DNA of 64,000 nt from Oceanococcus sp. HetDA_MAG_MS8 (lineage in GTDB: Bacteria > Pseudomonadota > Gammaproteobacteria > Nevskiales > Oceanococcaceae). Both the position numbers and the translations under genes were made by a program. The notes beneath the pieces are model-generated. The model was not told where the DNA came from, ran no database searches, and was given only the letters and a program-made list of their open reading frames with translations. Location of the stretch: the NCBI GenBank assembly GCA_019192445.1, contig JAHCMK010000002.1:62001-126000 (forward strand), written 5' to 3'. Shown here piece after piece: positions 16,891 to 25,792 of the stretch; the first letter of the stretch is position 1, and the number at the start of each line of letters is the position of its first letter.

Positions 16891-19460
16891 TGCTGACTCT
16901 CTGTGCCAATGAACTCCAAGCGCGGCTACTCCGTGATGATCACAACCAGGCCCATTGGAGGGCTGGTGAGGCGGCCTGGGAGGCGGCCAACATTTGGTCA
17001 TTCGAGCGCTGGACGCGGCAGCACTGGCTCAATCAATGGCCCCCAGAAGAGTTGATTTCGCGCACCAAAGAGCGCTGGCTATGGCTAGAACTCATTGCCG
17101 CAGAACCCTTGGCGAACACCGTGCTCGCCCCCGAACAGCTGGCGCAGCAAGTTATGCGCACCTGGCGCCTCTGCCAACAATGGAGCATCAACCCAGAACA
17201 CGCTCCTCGGTGGACGCCAGAGCAGGAACTCTATGCCCGGCTGCATCAGGCCATGCACACGCAGCTACAAGACCGCGGATGGATTACCGATAGCCAGCTC
17301 GCAGGGGCCATATTGCCCACCCTCCAGCCCCAGAGCGCAATCCAACTGGCGCCTGGGGTGTGGAGCAACAACCTCCCCCCTATGCAGCGCAAAGTTTTGC
17401 AGCGGCTGGGCCTGCAGCTGCAGCGCCAGGACCAAGCACAGGCTGGCCCGCGGCAGGGCTGGCTATGCACGGACTCTGAGCAGCAGTGGCAAGCCCTGGC
17501 TCAGCGGCTGAGGCCTCTCATCACTCAGCCTGATGCGCGGGTGGTGGTCGGTGTACACAACCTCGCCCAACATCGCAACCAACTGGAAGATGCCTGGCGG
17601 GAAGAGCTGTGTGCTTGGGCCGATACTCTGCCAGCTGCTCGCGAAGACCATGAGCCGCCATGGCAAGTTGAGCTACCGCGTGCGTTGCCCGAATGGCCTA
17701 TGGCCAAGGCCTTGTTGGACGTATTACAGCTACTGCATGCGCCCCTGAGCTTCAGTGACCTCAGCGCGGTCTTGCGCCAACCTTTGTTCTATGACGCGCA
17801 GGAGTGGCTGTACTGTGTACAAGCCGAAGCGGGGCTACGCCAACGTGGGCTCCGCTTTAGCGTCAATGACCTGGAGCAGTCCCTCGCCGACGATGCTCCC
17901 CCAGCCCTCAAACAGCGCTTCGCTGCTTTGGCTCAGTGCATCCATGAACGACCGCGCAGAGCGCGGGCTGCGCAGTGGATTAATCACTTTCAGCATCTGT
18001 GGACCGTGTTTCCACTGCACCCCAACGCCGCCGTTTGGCGGCTACGCGAGGATCTCAGCCGTTCACTGGCCGGCTTTCAAAGCCTCGATGATGAATTGGG
18101 GCTGCTCAGCCCGCGCCAGGCAACGCGCTGGTTATTTCAGGTCTTAGACGATCACTACCATTCTCCCCCTGCACTGAAGCACAGCCCCGTGCTGGTCTGC
18201 GAGCTAGACCTTGCCTGCACCTTGCCCGCCTCACACACCTTTCTCTGCGGTCTAGACGGGGCCGCATGGCCTCCACCAGCGCCCTCTCAGCCCTGGCTGA
18301 ACCCAGAGCTTCTCGCCTCGGTGAAACACCCCGCGCAGTCCAGCGCGAGTTGGTACGCGGATCAGCAAGCCTATTGGCAGAGCGCACTGAATCAGCCTGC
18401 ACAACTCGAGCTGTATGCCTGCGCACAAGACAGCAGCGGCCAAACGGTGCAGCCCAGCCCCTGGCTGGCCGCCAGCTGGCAGCAGACGCCCACCACAGAT
18501 TCCGAACACCGAGTGGGCACCCAAGACATTCTCGAAGCGCCCTTGGCCACCTTAGGCCCGCAGAGGCTGCAAGGCCAAAGGCGCGCGGTGAATATGTTGC
18601 GGCATATGGCGCGCACACCCTTTGCCGCCTTTATCTTGGATCGGCTGCGCACCAACCAGCTACCAGAGATTGCCCAAGGCCTAGCGCCCGACCGCCAGGG
18701 GAGCTGGGTGCACGCCATGCTCGATCAGGCCTGGGCGCATTTACGCAGCTCGCGCAAGCTGGCGGCCACTAGTGATGAGGCTCTACTCGGCTTACTCCAA
18801 GACATCAGCAGTGATACCGGCCATGAGTACCTGCCGTCCAGCCGCTTTGGCCCCTTCCTCAGACGCCTAGAAACTGATCGTATCGTGCAGCTGTGTCTGC
18901 GCTGGTTACAGCACGAGCGCCGGCGGCGGGACCCTTTCGAGGTCATCTATCGCGAACTCGATATCGAAGAAACGCGCGCCCAGCTACCCATGCGGATGCG
19001 CATCGACCGTATCGACCGCGTGCTACTGCCTGATCGCCCGCGCCTGCTGATTGTTGACTACAAAACCGGCCAGGCCGACTTTAGCGGCTGGTCCAGTGAG
19101 GGCCTCCACGAACCACAACTACCGCTATATGCCACCAGCCAAGCACTGGCAGCGCACGGGCTGCACCCGGTGGACGGTATTTGCTTTGCCCGCGTCCACC
19201 ACCGCCAAATGGCCTTGGTGGCGGCTACCAATTGGTGCCAAAAACTGATTGAAGATCGTCAAGAAAAAGCCTGGCGGGGGGCCTGGGAAGAAGAGCTTCA
19301 GGCCTGGGAGCGACGCCTCAGGGCCCTCATTGCTGACTACGCTCAAGGCGAGGCTCGGCATGCCACACAGTACGCACTTCAACAAGACTGGAGCCTGCGC
19401 GCCTTAGGGTTTTTGTTGGATGCAGACGGCGCTCAGGAGGATGCACATGGACCTGGATAG
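16887..19460 (+). CDS. AddB-like PD-(D/E)XK nuclease (probable DNA repair protein)
   Basis: An 857-residue protein of the AddB/RexB-like group, the nuclease partner in an AddAB-type double-strand-break repair complex. The N-terminal 600 residues are an inactivated helicase-like body; no convincing Walker A is seen. The C-terminal domain has the PD-(D/E)XK nuclease motif RLLIVDYKTGQADF followed by PQLPLYA near residue 720-750. I do not see the four-cysteine iron-sulfur pattern of Bacillus AddB. It overlaps the LysR stop by four bases and the helicase gene by 14, which implies a common transcript. Sequence similarity to AddB is weak apart from the nuclease end. Confidence 0.85.
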   Translation: MMLTLCANELQARLLRDDHNQAHWRAGEAAWEAANIWSFERWTRQHWLNQWPPEELISRTKERWLWLELIAAEPLANTVLAPEQLAQQVMRTWRLCQQWSINPEHAPRWTPEQELYARLHQAMHTQLQDRGWITDSQLAGAILPTLQPQSAIQLAPGVWSNNLPPMQRKVLQRLGLQLQRQDQAQAGPRQGWLCTDSEQQWQALAQRLRPLITQPDARVVVGVHNLAQHRNQLEDAWREELCAWADTLPAAREDHEPPWQVELPRALPEWPMAKALLDVLQLLHAPLSFSDLSAVLRQPLFYDAQEWLYCVQAEAGLRQRGLRFSVNDLEQSLADDAPPALKQRFAALAQCIHERPRRARAAQWINHFQHLWTVFPLHPNAAVWRLREDLSRSLAGFQSLDDELGLLSPRQATRWLFQVLDDHYHSPPALKHSPVLVCELDLACTLPASHTFLCGLDGAAWPPPAPSQPWLNPELLASVKHPAQSSASWYADQQAYWQSALNQPAQLELYACAQDSSGQTVQPSPWLAASWQQTPTTDSEHRVGTQDILEAPLATLGPQRLQGQRRAVNMLRHMARTPFAAFILDRLRTNQLPEIAQGLAPDRQGSWVHAMLDQAWAHLRSSRKLAATSDEALLGLLQDISSDTGHEYLPSSRFGPFLRRLETDRIVQLCLRWLQHERRRRDPFEVIYRELDIEETRAQLPMRMRIDRIDRVLLPDRPRLLIVDYKTGQADFSGWSSEGLHEPQLPLYATSQALAAHGLHPVDGICFARVHHRQMALVAATNWCQKLIEDRQEKAWRGAWEEELQAWERRLRALIADYAQGEARHATQYALQQDWSLRALGFLLDADGAQEDAHGPG

Positions 19461-22400
19461 CCAGGCTCGGCAACAGGCGCTGGACCTACGCCAATCGTTT
19501 TGCGTGCGCGCCCCGGCCGGCTCTGGAAAAACCGGACTTTTGGTTAGTCGCGCTTTGGCCGCTCTGGCCCAAGTCGATGAACCTGAACAGGTTTTGGCCA
19601 TTACCTTCACCCGCAAAGCCGCCTTCGAGATTCGGGAGCGCTTACGTGAAGCCTTGGACAGCGCCGATGCTCCCCCACCCGCAGATAGTTTTGCTCAGCA
19701 TATTCATGCCCTGGCGATGCGTGTCCGCCAGCGCGACCGCGAGCGCGGCTGGGAACTGCAACACAACCCCAACCGGCTGCGGGCCACCACAATTGATGGG
19801 CTTAACCGCGATCTGGCCCGGCATATGCCCTTGATGACAGGCTTGGGAGCCCCCTTACAACCGCTGGATGATGCTGCGGAGTTGTACCGACAAGCTCTGG
19901 TGCGCGCGCTGGACCGGCATGAAGACGCGCAGCTTGATGGCGCCCTGCGGCAAAGCCTAGACCAGGTTCTGCAACTAGGCCAAAACCGGTTGGACCCCTT
20001 ACTGCAAAAACTCCATCAACTGCTGGCCGAGCGCGGCCAATGGGCTGGCATTGACCCCAGTGAAGACGCTTGGGAGCGAGGCCAGTATTGGCTAGAGCAG
20101 TGGACCCTCAGCAGCATGTGCGACATTCTCGCCCAACTGCCCTTAGCCACGGCCGATGCCTGGGCTCTGACGCTGGCTGAACTGGCTCAGGCCCAACCCG
20201 ACAGCCCCTGGCAGCCCGTGCAAGCAGCCACGGCATGGCCAGCAGCGCTGCCGGAGCATATTGAGCAGTGGCAGTGCTTAGCACGCAGCCTGCTGACTCA
20301 AACCGGGGCATTACGCAAGCCAGGCGGCTTGAATGTTCGGTCTGGTTTTCCCAAAGGACCTACAACCGCCCGGGCCAAAGAGCTTATGCAAGAGTGGCAG
20401 GATCACCTGTCTCCTAGCTGCGTGCATGCCCTGCGTGCACTGCTGGATTTGCCGAGCCGTTATAGCCAAGAGGAGGCCGAACGCAGCCAACACTTGTTGG
20501 TGGTGCTGCGCCTCGCCTTGGCCGAACTCAAGCTTATATTCGCCGAAAGCGGGCGCTGCGACCACACAGAAATCGCCCTAGCCGCGGCCACCGCCCTGGC
20601 CAATGAGAGCAGCGGCGTAGGGCAACGCATGGACGCCCGCATTCAACACCTGCTGGTCGATGAAATGCAGGACACCAGCCAGAGCCAACTACAGCTACTC
20701 GCCATGTTGGTTCGCGACTGGCAGCCTGGCGATGGGCGTAGCCTCTTCCTGGTCGGCGATCCCCAGCAAAGCATTTATGCATTTAGACAGGCGCGGGTCG
20801 AAGGCTTCCAGCGCCTACTGCAACCAGGCGCCAGCCTTGGCCCGGTCCCCCTGCAGGCGCTACAGCTAGCACGTAATTTTCGCTCTAACCCCACTTTGGT
20901 CGAGTGGACCAATACGGTCATGGCGCGTATTTTTGAAGCCCATGGCAGTCCTATTCGCTTTGCCCCCAGCACAGCTGCCCGAACACAGGCCACAGCGAAC
21001 CACGCCATCGTCTGGCACAGCTGCCAGAGCGAGGCTGAGGAGGTCCAGCTTGCCCTGACTCAGATCCGTCAGCTTCAGGCTCAGCAGCCCAATACACGCA
21101 TTGGTATGCTGGCTCGCACCCGCGCTCACTTGCTGCCATTGGCTCAGGCCCTACGCCAAGCCAACATGACATTTAGCGGCATCGACCTCCAGCCCCTCTC
21201 CGAGCAAGCCCATGTGCGCGACTTTTTGGCAGGACTGCGACTATTGCACCACCCGGCAGACGAACTCAGCTGGATTCGCTGGCTACGCAGCCCAGCCCTG
21301 GGACTCAACTGGGCACAAATTGACCAGCTCCGGGCCACGGATCTGCAGAGCAGTTGGGCCCGCCTAGTCCTCGCCGCCAGCCCCCCGGAGGACTATCCAG
21401 AAGCCCGCTGGCAACACGCCATCGACACCTTAAGCAACGTGCTGCAGCGGCGCCAAAGTGGCCTCGCCCTCGCCGAGGCGGCGCGCTTACTCTATGCGGG
21501 ATTAGGACAGCACCATGCCCTAGACGGCCCGGCGCGCACGGATATCTCCAGGGTTTTGGCCTTTTTGCGCGAGCACTGCATGGGTGGGCAGCTGCGCGAT
21601 GAAGCCGCTTTTCTGCGCGGTCTGCAGCGCTTATGGGCGGCGGCTGCCACCGCGCCGCTAGAACTGATGACCGTGCACAAGTCCAAGGGCTTGGAGTTTG
21701 ATCAGGTCTTCCTCATGGGCTTAGGCCGAGGAGGCCGCGGCGGCGAAGAACCACTACTGGGCTGGCACCCCGATCATCCCGAAGCGGTGCTGAGCATTCA
21801 ACCCAGCGCCATGGACAGTGATAGCGAGGCCTCAATCTACCCCTGGCTTCGGCGCACCACCCGACACCAGGAAGCCGCGGAGCAGTTGCGGCTGCTCTAT
21901 GTGGCATTGACCCGGGCCCGCGACGGCCTGCATCTGTTCGCCCTGCCCAAAGCGGCCTCCGGTAGCTTGGGCGCAGCCCTGGCCAGTGTAGGGCAGTGGC
22001 CAGAAGTCGATGAGGACAGGGCTGAAGAGGCCTCGGCCGGCGGTCTGGAGTGGGTCCGCCAGCGCTGTTTTAGCACTGTTCCCAAGGCGCCAGAACAACC
22101 TCAGTTTGAGATGGCGCCCAGGCGAGGACCCTCGCCCAGCCAATTAGGCGCAGCGCAGGACCCAGCCCCAACATTGAGTGCAGAGCGGCTTAAGGCCACC
22201 GTTCTGGGCACAGCTGTGCATCAAACTTTGGAATACCTCGCCATCCATGGGCTGGAGCAATGGGAACATCGGCGGGAACAGATGCTGCAATCACTCCGGG
22301 CCGCATTAACCCGACAAGGACTCCCCCAAGTCGATGCTGCGTCCACACTGACGCAAGTCGAAGCGATGATCGACCGTGCCACCCAGGGCCAGGCCCGCTG

Positions 22401-22719
22401 GCTGCTCCAAGACCACCCTTGGCAGCGCAACGAATACGCTCTGGCAGGCCGACTGGAGGGGCGCTTGGTCCAAGGCGTGATCGATCGCTGCTTCATCACC
22501 CAGGATGGAGAGCTTTGGCTGGTGGACTACAAAACCAATCACCCCCCTGCCGAGCTTGAGCAGGCTGCTTGGATTGCCAGCATGGAGCAACAATACCGCG
22601 TGCAGATGGATCGCTATGCGCAGCTCTTGCTGGGTACTCAGCCCGCAACTCAGCACTGCATCTGTGCCTTGTATTTGGTGGCCACGGATAGCCTGCATAG
22701 CTGGCGTTTTCCGGCATGA
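19447..22719 (+). CDS. AddA-like UvrD-family helicase/nuclease
   Basis: A 1090-residue superfamily 1A helicase fused to a nuclease, the AddA partner of the preceding gene. Helicase motifs in order: Walker A APAGSGKTGLL, Ia AITFTRKAAFEIRERL, II LLVDEMQDTS, III VGDPQQSIYAFRQA, IV LARNFRSNPTLV, V MTVHKSKGLEFDQVFL and VI LLYVALTRARDGLHLF. The C-terminal PD-(D/E)XK nuclease is LWLVDYKTNHPPAELE. Two in-frame ATGs exist; AGGAGG at 19435-19440 favours the one at 19447. A two-gene set like this replaces RecBCD in many bacteria. I saw no recB/C/D-like genes in the window. Confidence 0.92.
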   Translation: MDLDSQARQQALDLRQSFCVRAPAGSGKTGLLVSRALAALAQVDEPEQVLAITFTRKAAFEIRERLREALDSADAPPPADSFAQHIHALAMRVRQRDRERGWELQHNPNRLRATTIDGLNRDLARHMPLMTGLGAPLQPLDDAAELYRQALVRALDRHEDAQLDGALRQSLDQVLQLGQNRLDPLLQKLHQLLAERGQWAGIDPSEDAWERGQYWLEQWTLSSMCDILAQLPLATADAWALTLAELAQAQPDSPWQPVQAATAWPAALPEHIEQWQCLARSLLTQTGALRKPGGLNVRSGFPKGPTTARAKELMQEWQDHLSPSCVHALRALLDLPSRYSQEEAERSQHLLVVLRLALAELKLIFAESGRCDHTEIALAAATALANESSGVGQRMDARIQHLLVDEMQDTSQSQLQLLAMLVRDWQPGDGRSLFLVGDPQQSIYAFRQARVEGFQRLLQPGASLGPVPLQALQLARNFRSNPTLVEWTNTVMARIFEAHGSPIRFAPSTAARTQATANHAIVWHSCQSEAEEVQLALTQIRQLQAQQPNTRIGMLARTRAHLLPLAQALRQANMTFSGIDLQPLSEQAHVRDFLAGLRLLHHPADELSWIRWLRSPALGLNWAQIDQLRATDLQSSWARLVLAASPPEDYPEARWQHAIDTLSNVLQRRQSGLALAEAARLLYAGLGQHHALDGPARTDISRVLAFLREHCMGGQLRDEAAFLRGLQRLWAAAATAPLELMTVHKSKGLEFDQVFLMGLGRGGRGGEEPLLGWHPDHPEAVLSIQPSAMDSDSEASIYPWLRRTTRHQEAAEQLRLLYVALTRARDGLHLFALPKAASGSLGAALASVGQWPEVDEDRAEEASAGGLEWVRQRCFSTVPKAPEQPQFEMAPRRGPSPSQLGAAQDPAPTLSAERLKATVLGTAVHQTLEYLAIHGLEQWEHRREQMLQSLRAALTRQGLPQVDAASTLTQVEAMIDRATQGQARWLLQDHPWQRNEYALAGRLEGRLVQGVIDRCFITQDGELWLVDYKTNHPPAELEQAAWIASMEQQYRVQMDRYAQLLLGTQPATQHCICALYLVATDSLHSWRFPA

Positions 22720-23068
22720 GCCCGCACTGAGTTGGGTCTGGGGTTGAATAGCCATTGCCAAACGAGCACCACCTCAGTATTTGCGGCTGTACGACGAGGC
22801 CTTTTTTTACCCATGGTTCTAACTCAGACCTTCATTGAAGAACTGACCTTAAGTCGATGTTGATTCAGGATTTTTCGGAGATACCCACAAAGCCTGTGGA
22901 TAAGTCTGTGGAAGAGAGTCGAAAAGTGTGGCTAAGTGCCCGAAAGATGGGCTGTGTCAGCCTCTGGACAATTCGTCACCATTTTGTCATCGACCATATA
23001 AATCAATCACTTACAGATCTTCTCATTCATCACAGTGGCCGCTTGACACAGACCAAGGAGGCTGACCT
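22720..23068 (+). other. Intergenic region with a perfect DnaA-box sequence
   Basis: 349 bases between the helicase gene and thiD, lower in GC than the surroundings. It contains TGTGGATAA at 22895-22903, the complement of the consensus DnaA box TTATCCACA, and an 8-base repeat CTGTGGA/TCTGTGGA close by. AAGGAGG just upstream of 23069 is the thiD ribosome site. There is no TPP-riboswitch core. The short frame 22857-23108 looks non-coding. Confidence 0.5.
22895..22903 (-). promoter_or_regulatory. DnaA-box-like 9-mer
   Basis: TTATCCACA read on the minus strand is the consensus DnaA box. One copy alone is not evidence for an origin; no dnaA, dnaN, gidA or parAB gene lies nearby and no cluster of boxes was seen. 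It might titrate DnaA or be chance. Confidence 0.35.
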
Positions 23069-23857
23069 ATGGATGCCAGGGTTGTGCATAACAGCAAAGT
23101 CCCAATAAATCAGACTTTGCTGCAGAGCAGCATGCCTGCAATTCGCGCAGCACCGCGCGTCATGGGTGTCATCGCTGGCTGGGATCCTAGTGGGGGCGCC
23201 GGCATGTTGGCTGACGTTGCCACCGCACAAGCCCTACAGGTCCGAACGCTGGGCCTGGTGAGCTGCTTAACGGCGCAAAGCCTGCAGCACTGGGCGCATG
23301 TTCAGGCCACGGACAGCGCCTTACTTGAAGCCCAGATGCGCTGCTTGCAGCGCGACCCCCTGCCCCCAGTGTGGAAAGTGGGCGCCTTGGGCAGTGCGGC
23401 CAATAGCCAAGCCCTGGCGCAGTGGTTGGGTGCACAGCGGCCCAAACCTACGGTGGTGCTAGACCCGATTCTGCACAGCAGCTCTGCAGGCCAACTCGGG
23501 ATGGCCGCGTGGCTGCAGCCATGGCTGCCGCTTAAACCGCTGCTGTGCCCAAACAGCGCAGAGTGGGAGCACATCGGTACACAGCTACCTGCAGCCAGCC
23601 AGTGCCCGCGCCTGATTACCGATGCGCCGCATGGAGCGCGACTGTACAGCCCTGATGATGCTGCCATCGAGTTTGAATACACGCGCCGCCCCGGCGAATG
23701 GCGCGGCACCGGCTGCACCTTGGCCACCCTCATCGCTATAGCGCTCAGTGCCGAGCTACCCACTGCGCAGGCCTGTGGCTTCGGGCTTGCACAGCTGCAA
23801 AGTTGGCTCGCTCAGTCTGCCCCGCCCCATATTCAACGTCGTCCGGAGGCGATGTGA
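23069..23857 (+). CDS. thiD: Hydroxymethylpyrimidine / phosphomethylpyrimidine kinase
   Basis: A ribokinase-fold enzyme that phosphorylates HMP and HMP-P to HMP-PP for thiamine biosynthesis. VIAGWDPSGGAGMLAD near residue 35 is the substrate-binding motif, VVLDPILHSSSAG is the central loop, and GEWRGTGCTLATLIAIAL near residue 205 holds the GTGC anion hole. With 262 residues it is normal. The GAGG-rich ribosome site AAGGAGG (about 8 bases upstream) supports the start at 23069. It is followed immediately by thiE (stop and start share TGATG). The N-terminal 25 residues are an unusual extension. Confidence 0.92.
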   Translation: MDARVVHNSKVPINQTLLQSSMPAIRAAPRVMGVIAGWDPSGGAGMLADVATAQALQVRTLGLVSCLTAQSLQHWAHVQATDSALLEAQMRCLQRDPLPPVWKVGALGSAANSQALAQWLGAQRPKPTVVLDPILHSSSAGQLGMAAWLQPWLPLKPLLCPNSAEWEHIGTQLPAASQCPRLITDAPHGARLYSPDDAAIEFEYTRRPGEWRGTGCTLATLIAIALSAELPTAQACGFGLAQLQSWLAQSAPPHIQRRPEAM

Positions 23858-24498
23858 TGACTCCTCAGAGCCGCCTGCAGGTACAGGGCCTGTATTTGCT
23901 GGTAGACCCGGAAGTGCTCCCGGCCAAGCAATGGATGCGCGTACTGCCGCAGGTCCTGGCCCAACCATGGGCCTTGGTCCAACTTCGGGCCAAGATTGGC
24001 GATGCAACCCAGCAGCTGAGCTGGGCCAACAATCTCGCTGCCATGTGCCGAGAATATGCGCGTCCTTTGCTGATCAACGACCGTGTGGACTTGGCCTTGG
24101 CATGCAAAGCCCAAGGTGTACACCTAGGACAAAGCGACGGCAGCCTTCAGGCGGCGCGCCAAGCGCTAGGACCACAGGCCATCATCGGCCGCACCGCCCA
24201 TGCCGATCTGGCCTTAGTGGAGGAAGCCGCCCAAGACGGCGCAGATTATGCGTCTATCGGCGCCATTTTTGCCTCTGGAACCAAGCCTCAGGCTAAACCC
24301 GCTTCCTTGGCGCTGCTGCGCCAAGCCACCCAAACGCAGCGCATTCCCATATGCGCCATCGGTGGTATCAACACCCAGAATCTGGACGCAGTCCTAGACT
24401 GCCAACCAGCGCTCATCGCTGTCTGTGGCGCCGTGCTCTCAGCCGCAAATCCTGGCCAACAGGCCGCGGATCTTATGCGATCATTAAGACATGACTAA
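23857..24498 (+). CDS. thiE: Thiamine-phosphate synthase
   Basis: A TIM-barrel enzyme that joins HMP-PP with THZ-P to make thiamine phosphate. 213 residues from the ATG at 23857. Motifs: [10 protein letters not shown] (pyrophosphate), [39 protein letters not shown] (the GPIFxTxTK region) and ICAIGGIN. It sits between thiD and hemL with one-base and eight-base overlaps, the same order as in pseudomonads. The frame stays open upstream inside thiD, but that part has no ThiE similarity. Confidence 0.94.
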   Translation: MTPQSRLQVQGLYLLVDPEVLPAKQWMRVLPQVLAQPWALVQLRAKIGDATQQLSWANNLAAMCREYARPLLINDRVDLALACKAQGVHLGQSDGSLQAARQALGPQAIIGRTAHADLALVEEAAQDGADYASIGAIFASGTKPQAKPASLALLRQATQTQRIPICAIGGINTQNLDAVLDCQPALIAVCGAVLSAANPGQQAADLMRSLRHD

Positions 24499-25792
24499 TC
24501 GCGAATCCAGCCGTTCTGAGCAACTCTTCGCTCAGGCCCAAAACTGCATCCCTGGCGGAGTGAACTCTCCGGTGCGTGCCTTTGGCGCTGTGGGTGGTAC
24601 CCCACGTTTCGTCGCTAGGGCTCAAGGGGCCTATATCCACGACGAAGATGGCCAGTCCTACATCGACTACATTGGCTCTTGGGGGCCGATGATCCTGGGT
24701 CACCAGCATCCGGAGGTCCTCGCGGCTATTCGTCAGCAGCTTGAGCTGGGTGTGAGTTACGGCGCCCCGACGGCGCTGGAAATTCAAATGGCCGAATTAC
24801 TGTGCCAGCGCCTGCCCTCCATGGAGCAGGTGCGCATGGTCAACTCCGGTACAGAAGCCACTATGAGTGCCCTGCGCTTGGCGCGTGGCTTTACCGGTCG
24901 GGACGATGTACTCAAGTTTGAAGGGTGCTACCACGGTCATGGCGATGCCTTCTTGGTCAAGGCCGGCTCTGGCGCACTCACCTTTGGTGTACCGACTTCA
25001 CCGGGTGTGCCACAAGCAGCCACACAGCACACGCTGACCTTGCCCTACAACGATGTCCCAGCCCTGGAGGCCTTGTTCAGCGCGCGCGGCGATCAGCTCG
25101 CGGCCGTCATCGTCGAACCCATCGCCGGCAACATGAACTTCGTGCCACCCAGTGCCGAATTTCTCCAAACCCTCCGCCGACTTTGCGACCACCATGGCAG
25201 CGTATTGATCTTTGATGAGGTGATGACTGGGTTTAGAGTGGGGCCGCAAGGCGCTCAAGGCATTTATGGCATCCAGCCCGACTTAACCACCCTGGGCAAA
25301 ATCGTCGGTGGCGGTCTTCCTGTGGGGGCTTTTGGGGGTCGTCGCGACATCATGAGCCAGCTCGCGCCCACGGGGCCGGTGTACCAAGCTGGCACTCTGT
25401 CCGGAAACCCTTTGGCGATGGCCGCCGGATTAGCAACGTTGCAAACCTTGTTTGCGCTTGATCCCTGGGAGCAGTTGGCCCAGTCCACCCAGGCCTTGGT
25501 CGAGGGTGTGATCCAAGCCGCACAGACCAACGGCATATCTGCATGCGGCCGCAGCCAAGGCTCCATGTTCGGCTTGTATTTTGGGCTCAGCCAAGCTCCA
25601 AACAACATGGAAGAGGTCCAGGCCGGTGATAGCAAGCTTTTCGCCGCCATTTTCCATGGCATGTTGGAGCGTGGGGTGTACTTAGCGCCTTCGGCTTTTG
25701 AGGCCGGCTTTGTCTCCATCATGCACGGTTCGCAAGAGGTCGAGCAGACCATCGCTGCGGCCCAGGCTACCTTTGCCCAACTGAGCGAGTGA
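24491..25792 (+). CDS. hemL: Glutamate-1-semialdehyde 2,1-aminomutase
   Basis: A PLP-dependent enzyme converting glutamate-1-semialdehyde to 5-aminolevulinate, the first committed tetrapyrrole precursor. 433 residues. The N-terminus [50 protein letters not shown] and the PLP lysine in [19 protein letters not shown] are the family blocks. It starts inside thiE and overlaps the DedA-like gene by four bases (GTGA), so the cluster is a single transcript. Heme A synthesis genes appear 7 kb further on but the two are not physically linked. Confidence 0.97.
   Translation: MTNRESSRSEQLFAQAQNCIPGGVNSPVRAFGAVGGTPRFVARAQGAYIHDEDGQSYIDYIGSWGPMILGHQHPEVLAAIRQQLELGVSYGAPTALEIQMAELLCQRLPSMEQVRMVNSGTEATMSALRLARGFTGRDDVLKFEGCYHGHGDAFLVKAGSGALTFGVPTSPGVPQAATQHTLTLPYNDVPALEALFSARGDQLAAVIVEPIAGNMNFVPPSAEFLQTLRRLCDHHGSVLIFDEVMTGFRVGPQGAQGIYGIQPDLTTLGKIVGGGLPVGAFGGRRDIMSQLAPTGPVYQAGTLSGNPLAMAAGLATLQTLFALDPWEQLAQSTQALVEGVIQAAQTNGISACGRSQGSMFGLYFGLSQAPNNMEEVQAGDSKLFAAIFHGMLERGVYLAPSAFEAGFVSIMHGSQEVEQTIAAAQATFAQLSE

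Noticed and set aside
22720-23068. TPP riboswitch upstream of thiD
   Set aside because: The conserved THI-box core sequences (CTGAGA and the CTGATCTGGATAATGCC-like block) are not visible.
22857-23108. 83-codon plus-strand frame before thiD
   Set aside because: It overlaps the thiD start, has no ribosome site and no recognised features.
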